Shown here: positions 22,708 to 30,829 of the stretch, in pieces
Numbering within the stretch: the first letter of the stretch is position 1
Layout: every line of letters begins with the position of its first letter
NCBI RefSeq assembly: GCF_018070325.1
Contig: NZ_JAGPXY010000055.1
Span: 1 to 44,772, forward strand
Length of the DNA: 44,772 nt
Reading direction: 5' to 3'
DNA from: Micromonospora sp. H61
GTDB lineage: Bacteria > Actinomycetota > Actinomycetes > Mycobacteriales > Micromonosporaceae
The notes under the pieces: model-generated
Told to the model about the DNA's origin: nothing
Database searches by the model: none
What the model saw: only the letters and a program-made list of their open reading frames with translations
Translations under genes and position numbers: made by a program

Positions 22708-23640
22708 TCACTGACCCCAGGGCGGCAGCCAGATCTCGATGTCGGGCGCCTGTGCTCGTCGGGATTCGAGGTAGTCGCGCAGGGCGCGAAGCGCCGGATG
22801 CGGGTTGTCGTCGCGCCAGATGAGTGACATGGGGTAGATGGGCGCCGGGTCGCGCACCGGTACGCGGCGCAGGTCGTAGCTGTCCGGCCACAGGTACCGG
22901 GTGCGAACGCCGGCGAGGGTCGCCAGCTCCGCGGAGTCGGCGATCTCGGCCAGCAGCGCCTCGTTGCCGAAGACCGGCCCGACCAGGTCGATGGTGAGGC
23001 CGAACGCGGCGGCGAGTTCGTCGTAGTAGTCGGCCCATTCGGTCCCGGGGGCCATGCCGGGCATCCAGATGCGGTGCTCGGCGAGTTGTGCGGGCGTGAC
23101 GGTGCGGGCGTTGGCGAGCGCGTGGCGGGGGCCGACGAGCAGTTCGTGGTGCTCGTCGATCACGCGCGTGGTCCTGATCGCGGCGGGCAGGTGACGCGCG
23201 GCGACGGTGACGGCGTGGAAGGTGGCGTCGACAGTCCCCGCCTCGACGGCGGCCATCGCGGCGTGGACGTCGGCGTCGAGGGTGACGACGTCCAGCTCGA
23301 TGCGGGGATGCGCGCGGTGGAAGTCCTGCAACAGCACCGCCGGTGCGATCCGTCGGCTGTGCACGTCGACGCGCAGCGCACGTCGGCCGGGGCGTACGGA
23401 GGCGTCGGCGCGCGCCTCGGCCCGCAGCAGTTCACGGGCGTGCGGCAGGAAGGTCTGACCGTCGACGGTGAGGTGGGTGCCGCGCGCGGTGCGGGTGAAC
23501 AGCCGTACCCCGAGGTCCTTCTCCAGTGCGGCGATGCGCTTGGAGACGGCCTGCTGGGTGATCGACAGCGTGGCGGCGGCGTCCTGGAACTGGCCGGCGT
23601 CGACGGCGGCGACGAAGGTGCGGACGGCGTCGAGGTTCAC
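22708..23640 (-). CDS. LysR-family regulator
   Basis: A 310-residue LTTR. The N-terminal 60 residues contain LDAVRTFVAAVDAGQFQDAAATLSITQQAVSKRIAALEKDLG (by parts), the canonical helix-turn-helix with QQAVSKRI as recognition helix. Residues 90-300 form the substrate-binding domain. Start is GTG 23640. It is divergent from the MFS exporter at 23768, which is the likely target. The 7-3-7 palindrome at 23658-23674 sits just upstream. Confidence 0.9.
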   Translation of the reverse strand: MNLDAVRTFVAAVDAGQFQDAAATLSITQQAVSKRIAALEKDLGVRLFTRTARGTHLTVDGQTFLPHARELLRAEARADASVRPGRRALRVDVHSRRIAPAVLLQDFHRAHPRIELDVVTLDADVHAAMAAVEAGTVDATFHAVTVAARHLPAAIRTTRVIDEHHELLVGPRHALANARTVTPAQLAEHRIWMPGMAPGTEWADYYDELAAAFGLTIDLVGPVFGNEALLAEIADSAELATLAGVRTRYLWPDSYDLRRVPVRDPAPIYPMSLIWRDDNPHPALRALRDYLESRRAQAPDIEIWLPPWGQ

Positions 23641-23657
23641 CCGGCAAACCCTACTGA

Positions 23658-23674
23658 CACAACCTCTGGTTGTG
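23658..23674. promoter_or_regulatory. LysR-proximal palindrome
   Basis: CACAACC-N3-GGTTGTG, perfect 7-3-7, eighteen bases upstream of the lysR start. It contains the T-N11-A core expected for LysR-type proteins. Confidence 0.55.
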
Positions 23675-23720
23675 GCGCGCCGTCCACGCAGTTGTTTGAT
23701 CCGTGGTCACTGGACTTGCT

Positions 23721-23737
23721 TTGATCGCGCCGATCAA
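23721..23737. promoter_or_regulatory. MFS-proximal palindrome
   Basis: TTGATCGCGCCGATCAA, perfect 6-5-6, thirty bases upstream of the MFS start. It differs in sequence from the lysR-proximal palindrome. Confidence 0.45.
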
Positions 23738-23767
23738 CGACGAGTTGTGAAGGTGGGAGGTGCGGGT

Positions 23768-25021
23768 TTGTCCACGAGGCAACCCCTGGGGCGGCGGTTC
23801 GGCTGGTTGTGGGCGTCGTACGCAGTCAGCGCCTACGGCTCCGGGCTGGGTTTCGGGGCGTTGCCCTTGATCGCCGTGCTGGTGTTGCAGGCCAGCCCCG
23901 CCCAGGTGTCCGTGCTGGCCGCGCTGGGGCCGGCCGTGGGCGCGCTGATCGCGTTGCCGCTCGGGCCGTGGGTGGAGTTCCACCGCAAGCGGCGGGTGAT
24001 GATCGCGGCGGACCTGGCCCGGTTCGCGGTCCTGCTGACGATCCCCGTCGCGTACGCGCTGGGCCGGCTCAGCTTCGGGCAGTTGCTTGTCGTCTCGGCC
24101 GTGCTCGCCACCGCCAAGATCGCTTTCAACGCGGCCAGCGGCGCCTTCCTCAAGGCCCTCGTGCGGCCGGACGACCTGCTGGTGGCGAACGCGCGGTTCG
24201 AGTCGACGACCTGGAGTTCGATCGCGCTCGGGCCGCCGCTGGGCGGCGCCGCGGTGGGACTCTTCGGGCCGGTCGTCACCGTCGTGGCCGATGCGCTCAG
24301 CTACCTGCTCTCCGCGCTGGGCCTCACCGCCATTCGCGGCCCCGAAGACCACCCTCGGCGCACCGGCGCAGGCCGGATCCGGGCCGGTGAGCTGCTCGAC
24401 GGCTGGCGGCACCTGCTGACCCACCCCGGCCTGCGGGTGCTCTACCTCAACCAGTTGCTCGTCGCCGGGCTGATCATGGCCACCGAGCCGCTGTTGGCCG
24501 TGCTCCTGCTCGGCGAACTGGGCTTTGCGCCGTGGCAGTACGGCCTCGCCTTCGCCGTGCCCTGCGTCGGCGGGCTCATCGGGTCACGCCTGGCCCGTCG
24601 GTTGGTGGCACGTCACGGCCAACACCGGATCATCCGCACCGTGGGCACGCTGCGCGCGATCTGGCTGATCGGCCTCGCCTTCGTCCAGCCCGGCGTGGTC
24701 GGTTTCGCCACGGTGATCGCCGTCGAGTTCGCGATCATCATCAGCATGAGCCTGTACAACCCGGTGCTCGCCACCTACCGCCTGGAACAGACTCCGAAGG
24801 ATCGCATCGTCCGTACCCTCTCTGCCTGGTCGATCGGCAGCAGCGCGACCATCGCCATCCTCAGCGCGCTCGGTGGGCTGCTCGCGCAGGCCACCAGCCC
24901 ACGCACGGCGATCACGGTCGCCGGGCTGGTGATCTTCGCGAGCCCGCTGCTGCTGCCCCGGAGCACGGACGCCGATCGACCGGCACCGGAGCGCTCCGCA
25001 CGGGTCTCTACGATCGCGTGA
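23768..25021 (+). CDS. MFS exporter (MFS_3-like)
   Basis: A 417-residue membrane protein with about eleven to twelve hydrophobic segments. It resembles the enterobactin-exporter-like (MFS_3) branch: FGWLWASYAVSAYGSGLGFGALPLIAV at the N-terminus, then WVEFHRKRRVMIAADLARF, the conserved basic loop after the second segment, and YNPVLATYRLEQTPKDRIVRTLSAW late in the chain. Substrate unknown. TTG 23768 is preferred because GGGAGG lies seven bases before it; GTG 23747 is in frame but lacks a site. Divergent from LysR, and its stop overlaps the GNAT start by one base, so a two-gene unit is likely. Confidence 0.87.
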   Translation: MSTRQPLGRRFGWLWASYAVSAYGSGLGFGALPLIAVLVLQASPAQVSVLAALGPAVGALIALPLGPWVEFHRKRRVMIAADLARFAVLLTIPVAYALGRLSFGQLLVVSAVLATAKIAFNAASGAFLKALVRPDDLLVANARFESTTWSSIALGPPLGGAAVGLFGPVVTVVADALSYLLSALGLTAIRGPEDHPRRTGAGRIRAGELLDGWRHLLTHPGLRVLYLNQLLVAGLIMATEPLLAVLLLGELGFAPWQYGLAFAVPCVGGLIGSRLARRLVARHGQHRIIRTVGTLRAIWLIGLAFVQPGVVGFATVIAVEFAIIISMSLYNPVLATYRLEQTPKDRIVRTLSAWSIGSSATIAILSALGGLLAQATSPRTAITVAGLVIFASPLLLPRSTDADRPAPERSARVSTIA

Positions 25022-25593
25022 TGTTCCAGCCGACCTACCCGATCCGCACCCCGCGGCTCGCCCTGCGTCCGGTCACTATGGACGACCTCGACGACGTGTA
25101 CGCGTTTCAGCGCCGACCCGACGTCGTGCGCTGGATGCTCGGCGCGCAGCCGCGTACCCGTGAGCAGTCCCGGCTGTCGGTGCTCGCCATGGCGGGCGAG
25201 GACGCGTGGCGCGCGGAGGGTGACTGCCTCACGGTGGCCGCGGTCACCGACGCCGGGGTGATCGGGATCGTGGAGCTGGTGTGGCGCAGCCGGCTGGAGC
25301 GTACCGCCGAACTCGGGTTCGTCTTCCACCCCGACCACGGCGGTCGCGGGTTGGCGACGGAGGCCGCCACGGCGGTGCTGGACTGCGGGTTTGCCAAGTT
25401 CGGGTTGCACCGGGTCTACGGCCGGTGCCACTGTCGCAACGCCGCGTCGGCCCGGCTGATGGGGAGACTCGGCATGCGGCAGGAGGCCCGCCATGTCGAG
25501 AGTTACCTGTTCCGGGGGGAGTGGGCCGACCAGCTCGTCTTCGCGATCCTGGCGCACGAGTGGCGGGCCGGGACCCGCACGCCGCCGTCGTGA
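25021..25593 (+). CDS. GNAT-family N-acetyltransferase
   Basis: A 190-residue RimJ/RimL-like acetyltransferase. IRTPRLALRPVTMDDLDDVYAFQ is the first strand and helix; HPDHGGRGLATEAATAVLD is the acetyl-CoA loop with the G-x-G/A; GRCHCRNAASARLMGRLGM is the closing conserved segment. ATG at 25021 overlaps the MFS stop (TGATG), suggesting the pair exports and acetylates related compounds, or merely shares a transcript. Confidence 0.88.
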   Translation: MFQPTYPIRTPRLALRPVTMDDLDDVYAFQRRPDVVRWMLGAQPRTREQSRLSVLAMAGEDAWRAEGDCLTVAAVTDAGVIGIVELVWRSRLERTAELGFVFHPDHGGRGLATEAATAVLDCGFAKFGLHRVYGRCHCRNAASARLMGRLGMRQEARHVESYLFRGEWADQLVFAILAHEWRAGTRTPPS

Positions 25594-25630
25594 TCGTCCA
25601 CCACGGCGACGTGCGGATCGGGTCGACCCC

Positions 25631-26371
25631 TTAGGCCCGGCGCGCGAGCCACTCCCGGTAGGCGGTGGGCGCGATGACGGCGTCGTCGCCGGCGATGAGG
25701 ACATCGCCGGACATGGCGGCGAACATGCCGGCGCCGTTGTCGGTGGTGACGGTGCGCTGGTCACCGCGGGAGGCAAGCGTGATCCGCCCCAGCTCGTCGA
25801 GGGTGAAGACGTCGGGCCCGGCGACGTTGCGGATGCCCTGCAGCGGCGCGCCCATGCTGACCTCGGCGACGGCCTGCGCCACGTCGGCGGCGGCCATCGG
25901 CTGCACCGGCGTGCTGGGCAGGCGGACGGTGGTGTCGTCGGCCGTCCAGGACAGGATCGACTCGACGAACTCGAAGAACTGGGTGGCGCGGACGATCGAG
26001 TACGGAATGGGACCGGCCGTGAGGATCTCCTCCTGGAGCGTCTTGGCGCGGTAGTAGTCCAGGTCGGGCACCTGGTCGACGCCGACGATGGAGAGGATCA
26101 CCGCGTGGCCGACGCCCGCGTGAGCGGCTGCGGCCAGCAGGTTGTCCATGGTCGTCTGGAAGAAGGCGGGCGAGGCCTCGTCGAAGGTCGGCGAGTTCGT
26201 GAGGTTGACGACGACCTCGGCGCCGGCGAGCCCGTCGGACAGGCCCTGCCCGGTGAGCAGGTCCACCCCGGTGGACGGCGACAGCGGCACCGCCTCGTGC
26301 CCCGCGGCCTGCAGGATCTTGACGACCTGCGACCCGATGAGGCCGGTCCCGCCCAGTACGGCGATCTTCAT
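25631..26371 (-). CDS. NmrA-type NAD(P)-binding protein
   Basis: A 246-residue Rossmann protein. MKIAVLGGTGLIGSQVVKIL has the GxxGxxG, and later DYYRAKTLQEEIL has a Y-x-x-K-like pair, with PYSIVRATQFFEF as the conserved strand following it. ATG 26371 is placed nine bases after GGAAGG; an ATG at 26377 is possible. Close in design to YwnB/YtfG-type reductases. It is divergent from the Rrf2 regulator and carries two operators in its promoter region, so repression by Rrf2 is likely. A role in quinone or disulfide stress is suggested by the regulator class. Confidence 0.87.
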   Translation of the reverse strand: MKIAVLGGTGLIGSQVVKILQAAGHEAVPLSPSTGVDLLTGQGLSDGLAGAEVVVNLTNSPTFDEASPAFFQTTMDNLLAAAAHAGVGHAVILSIVGVDQVPDLDYYRAKTLQEEILTAGPIPYSIVRATQFFEFVESILSWTADDTTVRLPSTPVQPMAAADVAQAVAEVSMGAPLQGIRNVAGPDVFTLDELGRITLASRGDQRTVTTDNGAGMFAAMSGDVLIAGDDAVIAPTAYREWLARRA

Positions 26372-26423
26372 GCTCATGCACCTTCCCGTGACTGTGTGGT
26401 CCGACCTATTGGCGTTCAGCCGA

Positions 26424-26448
26424 TACTCGGACCTTCCTTGTCCGAGAA
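26424..26448. promoter_or_regulatory. Rrf2 operator copy 1
   Basis: TACTCGGAC-N7-GTCCGAGAA, perfect 7-7-7 core. It is on the NmrA-gene side of the gap, with its centre 28 bases from copy 2. Confidence 0.75.
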
Positions 26449-26451
26449 CTA

Positions 26452-26476
26452 TACTCGGACACAACGGGTCCGAGTA
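26452..26476. promoter_or_regulatory. Rrf2 operator copy 2
   Basis: TACTCGGAC-N7-GTCCGAGTA, perfect 9-7-9 inverted repeat, 22 bases before the Rrf2 ATG. Confidence 0.8.
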
Positions 26477-26498
26477 GCGGGGTGACTAGGGTGACGTC

Positions 26499-26978
26499 AT
26501 GAAGATGTCCGGCGGGGTCGAGTGGGCGCTGCACTGCTGCGTGGTGCTCACCACCAGCCACACGCCCGTTCCGGCGGCCAAGCTGGCGGAACTGCACGAC
26601 GTCTCGAGCAGCTACCTCGCCAAACAGCTCCAGGCGCTCGCCCGTGCCAACCTGATCCACTCCGTGCAGGGCAAGTCGGGCGGCTACGTGCTGACCCGCG
26701 CACCGGAGAGCATCACCCTGCTCGACGTGGTCCGGGCCGTCGACGGGCCCGGCCCGACCTTCGTCTGCACGGAGATCCGCCAGCGCGGCCCCTTCGCGAC
26801 CCCGGCCGACGCCTGCACCACGCCGTGTCCGGTGTCCCGCGCCATGTGGGCGGCCGAGGACGCGTGGCACCAGGCGCTCGCCGCGGTCACCATCGCCGAT
26901 CTCGCCCGCGACGTCGACGCCACCTCCGGCCCCGAGGCCCTGGTCGGCATCCAGGCCTGGCTGACCGGCGGGGCCTGA
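26499..26978 (+). CDS. Rrf2-family regulator
   Basis: A 159-residue Rrf2 protein. The winged helix is VEWALHCCVVLTTSHTPVPAAKLAELHDVSSSYLAKQLQALARANLI (by parts), with SSSYLAKQLQAL as recognition helix, then GGYVLTRAPESITLLDVV. Three cysteines in the region where NsrR and IscR bind Fe-S clusters (FVCTEI, DACTT, PCPVS) are widely spaced, so either a cluster or a thiol switch is possible. It is divergent from the NmrA-type reductase with twin palindromes between the genes. Confidence 0.9.
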   Translation: MKMSGGVEWALHCCVVLTTSHTPVPAAKLAELHDVSSSYLAKQLQALARANLIHSVQGKSGGYVLTRAPESITLLDVVRAVDGPGPTFVCTEIRQRGPFATPADACTTPCPVSRAMWAAEDAWHQALAAVTIADLARDVDATSGPEALVGIQAWLTGGA

Positions 26979-26982
26979 CCCG

Positions 26983-26999
26983 ACCCGGCAGAGCCGGGT
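26983..26999. terminator. Short terminator hairpin
   Basis: ACCCGGC-N3-GCCGGGT, perfect 7-3-7 stem between the Rrf2 stop and the convergent glycosyltransferase stop. Confidence 0.55.
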
Positions 27000-27007
27000 G
27001 AACGCGG

Positions 27008-28561
27008 TCAGCCGGTGTGGCGTACCTCGGTGTCCCAGATCTGCGCCCACGGACGCCGCAGCCCTCGGCACAGGTGGATCGGGCCGCCGTTCTCGTCGTT
27101 GTCCACCTCGACGCGCTGGTCCACCCGCCCGGCGAGCGTGCACTGCTCGAACCAGGTGGTGAGCTGCTCGGGGCGCTCCCAGCCGACGGCGATGACCACG
27201 TCAGCGTCGGCAGGCGGCCGACCGAAGTCGACCATGCTGTTGTGCCCGGAGTACGCCCGGGGCAGACCACGGGCCGGCCCGTAGCGGGCCACCGCGCCGG
27301 CCTCGCCGTAGTTGCCGGTGAGGACGACCGCCCGCGCACGCTCCTGCGGCGGCAAACCACGATGGACGGCCGCGAGAGAGTCGGCGAACTCCGGCCAGCC
27401 GATCGTCTCGCCGGCGTCGTAGTTGACGTCGACCACGAAACCGGGCAACCGGTCGGCCGGCAGCACCGGCAGCAGCAGCACGACGTTGGGCAGCAGGAAC
27501 GGCACCACGCCCAACGCGAGCAACCCGCGACGCCACCCGAGTGACCCGCGTGACGCCCACCCCACGGTGACCAGCGCCCCGGCGGCGCTGAGGGCCAGCA
27601 ACAGCGGCGCGTCGTAGTAACCCTTGCCGCCGGCGATCAGCACGATGCCGACTACCACCAACCATGCCCAGCCCACCGCCCGATAGGCCCGCCACGCCGG
27701 CCGGCGCAGCAGCGCGACGAGGCCGGCGACCCAGATCGGTACGGCGTACGGGCTGATGATGACGAAGTGGAGGGTGAACGCCTCCAGGCGGCCACTGTAG
27801 GAGCTGTCGCCGTCGGAGATGGACCCGGCAACGCCGAGCTGCGGAAAGCCGTTGGTCGCCTGCCAGATCAGATTCGGCACGGCCAGCAGCACGGTGATCC
27901 CGGCGGCGGCGAGCACCCACCGGTCGCGCAGCAGCCGACGCGGCCCGGCGATGAGCACTCCGGCGACCAGGCCCACGGCCAGCAGCGCCGGAAGCAGCTT
28001 GCTGAGCATTCCCACCCCGAGCGCCAGCCCGATACCCAGCGCCCAGCGGCTGTCACCGGTGCGCAGCAACCGCACCGCACACCACGCCGCGACCAACCAG
28101 ACCAGCAGGTCGACGGTGGTGGTGCTGAGCAGGTGACCACTGGCGAGCACGATGCCGGAGAGCGCGGCGAGCACCGCCGCGAACAGTTGCCCGCCCCGGC
28201 CGGCGCCCAACTCCCGGGCGATGGCGGCGACCAGCAGCACCGCGCCGCCGGCCAGCACCGCCGACGGGGTACGCAGCACCACCAGGTTGCCCGGGGCGAT
28301 CGTGTCGAGCAGCCGGGCCAGCACCGGGACCAGGGGCCCCTGATCGACGTAGCCCCAGTCGAGGTGCCGACCGGCGAGCAGGAAGTACAGCTCGTCGCGG
28401 TGATAGCCGTAACGGCCGGCGAGAAGCAGGAGCGTCACGGTGGTCGCGGCGGCCACCAGCCACGGGGCACGGGTACGAACGCCAGGCTCCGCCGGCCGCC
28501 CCGACGGCGGCGACTGGGTCGGCCGCTGAGGTCGGTCGATCTCGATCGCGGGCTCGCTCAC
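27008..28561 (-). CDS. Membrane glycosyltransferase, GT39/PMT-like
   Basis: A 517-residue integral membrane protein of the ArnT/PMT_2-like GT-C group. After a proline-rich cytoplasmic start it has about ten to twelve membrane segments. GRYGYHRDELYFLLAGRHLDWGYVDQGPLVPVLARL (by parts) is the first luminal loop with the acidic HRDE motif near the start of the fold, expected to be catalytic in the family. The last 150 residues are a soluble extracytoplasmic domain. Likely transfers a mannosyl or arabinosyl unit from a polyprenyl phosphate to a protein or lipid; donor and acceptor are unknown. Its N-terminus is divergent from the aldo/keto reductase. Confidence 0.85.
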   Translation of the reverse strand: MSEPAIEIDRPQRPTQSPPSGRPAEPGVRTRAPWLVAAATTVTLLLLAGRYGYHRDELYFLLAGRHLDWGYVDQGPLVPVLARLLDTIAPGNLVVLRTPSAVLAGGAVLLVAAIARELGAGRGGQLFAAVLAALSGIVLASGHLLSTTTVDLLVWLVAAWCAVRLLRTGDSRWALGIGLALGVGMLSKLLPALLAVGLVAGVLIAGPRRLLRDRWVLAAAGITVLLAVPNLIWQATNGFPQLGVAGSISDGDSSYSGRLEAFTLHFVIISPYAVPIWVAGLVALLRRPAWRAYRAVGWAWLVVVGIVLIAGGKGYYDAPLLLALSAAGALVTVGWASRGSLGWRRGLLALGVVPFLLPNVVLLLPVLPADRLPGFVVDVNYDAGETIGWPEFADSLAAVHRGLPPQERARAVVLTGNYGEAGAVARYGPARGLPRAYSGHNSMVDFGRPPADADVVIAVGWERPEQLTTWFEQCTLAGRVDQRVEVDNDENGGPIHLCRGLRRPWAQIWDTEVRHTG

Positions 28562-28684
28562 CCGCTCATGATGACCGGCGGCGTCGCCTCGTGGGTGCCC
28601 CTACCGGCGTTCGGCACCGTCCCGAATGCGGGTGGCCGAGGCGGGTGCGAAGATCAGCTTTGTCACTCGGACCGAAAGGACGAT

Positions 28685-29716
28685 ATGCGCTATCGCACTC
28701 TGGGCAACACCGGCACCGTGGTGTCCACCCTGTGTCTGGGCACGATGACCTTCGGCGCGGAGACCGACGAGGCCGGCAGCTTCGCCCAACTGGACCGGTT
28801 CGTCGAGGCCGGCGGCACCTTCGTCGACACCGCTGACGTCTACTCCACCGGTGTCTCCGAGGACATCATCGGGCGCTGGCTGCGCAGCCGACCCGACCTG
28901 CGCGACCGCCTGGTGATCGCCACCAAGGGGCGGTTCCCGATGGGCCCGGGGACCAACGACGCCGGGCTGTCCCGGGTGCACCTCACCCGCGCCCTGGACG
29001 CCAGCCTGCGCCGACTCGGCGTCGAGGCCGTCGACCTGTACCAGGCGCACGCCTGGGATCCGCTGACCCCGCTGCCGGAGACGCTGCGGTTCTTCGACGA
29101 CGCGGTCGGCGCCGGCAAGATCCGCTACGCGGGCGTCAGCAACTTCACCGGCTGGCAGTTGCAGAAAGCCGCCCTGCTCACCCAGCACCTCAACCTCACC
29201 CCGATCGTGACCCTGCAACCGCAGTACAACCTGCTGGCCCGGGAGATCGAGTTCGAGTTGGTGCCGGTCTGCGAGAACGAGGGCATCGGCATCCTGCCCT
29301 GGTCACCGCTGGGCGGCGGATGGCTGACCGGCAAGTACCAGCGCGACAGCACGCCCACCGGCGCGACCCGGCTCGGCGAGAACCCGCAGCGCGGCGTCGA
29401 GGCGTACGCCGGTCGCAACGCCGAGGAGCGCACCTGGCGGGTGCTCGACGCGGTCCGCCAGATCGCCGAGGACAGGGACGTGTCCATGTCGGCGGTGTCG
29501 CTGGCCTGGCTGGCGGCCCGACCGGCAGTCACCTCGGTGATCCTCGGCGCGCGGACCACCGAGCAGCTCGACGACAACCTGACCGCCGCCGACCTGGTCC
29601 TCGACGCCGAGCAGATGCGGCTGCTGGACGAGGCGAGCGCCCCGCTGGTGGGCGACTACCCGTACGGCGCGGCCGGGGTGCGCCAGCGCGCCCGTGACCT
29701 GCCGGCCGGGTCATGA
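28685..29716 (+). CDS. Aldo/keto reductase
   Basis: A 343-residue (beta/alpha)8 NADPH oxidoreductase. LGNTGTVVSTLCLGTMTFG is the family start; FVDTADVYS supplies the Asp and Tyr of the catalytic tetrad, and IATKGRF holds the Lys. The fourth tetrad position is normally His; here it appears in YQAHAWDP. GWQLQKAALL and SPLGGGWLTGKY are typical of the AKR11/AKR13-like branch. The C-terminal GARTTEQLDDNL binds the NADPH phosphate. ATG 28685 follows AAAGGA. Its stop overlaps the start of the frameshifted DinB-like gene in ATGA. Confidence 0.9.
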   Translation: MRYRTLGNTGTVVSTLCLGTMTFGAETDEAGSFAQLDRFVEAGGTFVDTADVYSTGVSEDIIGRWLRSRPDLRDRLVIATKGRFPMGPGTNDAGLSRVHLTRALDASLRRLGVEAVDLYQAHAWDPLTPLPETLRFFDDAVGAGKIRYAGVSNFTGWQLQKAALLTQHLNLTPIVTLQPQYNLLAREIEFELVPVCENEGIGILPWSPLGGGWLTGKYQRDSTPTGATRLGENPQRGVEAYAGRNAEERTWRVLDAVRQIAEDRDVSMSAVSLAWLAARPAVTSVILGARTTEQLDDNLTAADLVLDAEQMRLLDEASAPLVGDYPYGAAGVRQRARDLPAGS

Positions 29717-30217
29717 CCTCGTTCCCCGAGCCCACCGACCCGGCCGGCAGCCGCACCGAGGTCTTCCTGCGCTACCTGGACTACTTCCGCGAGTCTGGTC
29801 GCCAAGGTGTCGGCGCTGGCCGAGCCCGAGCTGCGGCGCAGCCGGCTGCCGTCCGGGTGGACGCCACTGGAGCTGCTCACACACCTGCGCCACGTCGAGC
29901 TGCGCTGGATCGAGTGGGGTTTCCAGGGCCGGAACGTCGCCGAGCCGTGGGGCGATCGCCGCGACGACCGCTGGTACGTCGCCCCCGACGAGACCCGCGC
30001 GGATCTGGTCGCGGCGCTGCGAGCGCAGGGCGCGCACACCACGGCCGTGGTGACGGCGCACGACCTGGCCGAGATCGGCACGCCGGGCCCGCGCTGGAGA
30101 GGCGCGGACCCGGCGTCGCTGGAGCGGGTGCTGTTCCACCTGGTGCAGGAGTACGCCCGCCACCTGGGTCACCTCGACGTGGTCGCCGAACTCGCGGGCG
30201 GCCCGACCGGGAAGTGA
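29713..30217 (+). pseudogene. DinB/DUF664-like gene with a frameshift
   Basis: Codons from the ATG at 29713 (overlapping the aldo/keto reductase stop as ATGA) read as a DinB-family N-terminus, ...EVFLRYLDYFRE, up to about 29793. From 29795 the homology continues in another frame, LVAKVSALAEPELRRSRLPSGW then WTPLELLTHLRHVELRWIEWGF (split here), with the metal-binding His pattern, and ends at 30217. One base more, or two fewer, at 29794 restores a single protein of about 168 residues. Without correction, either frame alone is truncated. The second piece could start at a GTG at 29807 as a 136-residue protein. Sequencing error, pseudogene or recoding cannot be separated here. Confidence 0.7.
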
Positions 30218-30241
30218 GGCCGTCGGCCCGATAATGGGTTT

Positions 30242-30829
30242 ATGCCGCTGCTCGTCGCACCAGCCCTGCCCGCCGGGAGCATCGCCGCCCAGGAGCAACC
30301 CCACCTTCCGGTACGTCCCGGGTTGACCCTGCGGCCGTGGCGCGACGACGACGCCCCGGCCGTCCGGGCCGCCTTCGACTGTCCGCAGATCCAGCGGTGG
30401 CACGTCCGCCGCATCGACGGGGACGACGAGGCGCGGTCGTGGACGGCGCAGTGGGTCGGCCGTTGGCGTGACGAGACGTCGGCCAGTTGGGCGATCGTCG
30501 ACGCCGACGACCGACCGCTGGGTCAGGTGGGGTTGCGGGGCGTGCTGCTGGTCGAGGCGTCGGCGCAGCTGTCGTACTGGTTGTTGCCCGCGGCGCGGGG
30601 TCGGGGCATCGCCACCGAGGCGCTGCTCGCCCTGACCCGGTGGAGTTTCACGCGGGCCGGTCTGCACCGGCTGGCCCTGGAGCACTCGACCGCCAATACG
30701 GCGTCGTGCCGGGTGGCCACACGGGCCGGCTTCACCGAGGAGGGCGTGCTCCGGGGGTCGGTTCGCCACGCCGACGGCTGGCACGACATGCACCTGCACG
30801 CACGGCTGCGCACCGACGGCCCGGTCTGA
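30242..30829 (+). CDS. GNAT-family N-acetyltransferase
   Basis: A 195-residue RimJ/RimL-type GNAT. LTLRPWRDDDAPAVRAAFDCPQIQRWH is the N-terminal motif, LLPAARGRGIATEALLALTRWSF the acetyl-CoA loop, and NTASCRVATRAGF the conserved C-terminal helix. A 28-residue N-terminal segment precedes the fold. Acceptor unknown. Its stop abuts the convergent MFS stop as TGATCA, so there is no room for a terminator between them. Confidence 0.87.
   Translation: MPLLVAPALPAGSIAAQEQPHLPVRPGLTLRPWRDDDAPAVRAAFDCPQIQRWHVRRIDGDDEARSWTAQWVGRWRDETSASWAIVDADDRPLGQVGLRGVLLVEASAQLSYWLLPAARGRGIATEALLALTRWSFTRAGLHRLALEHSTANTASCRVATRAGFTEEGVLRGSVRHADGWHDMHLHARLRTDGPV

Noticed and set aside
27767..28684. Open frame on the plus strand leading into the aldo/keto reductase
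   Set aside because: Gln/His/Arg-rich antisense of the GT39-like gene; the reductase begins at 28685 with its own ribosome site.
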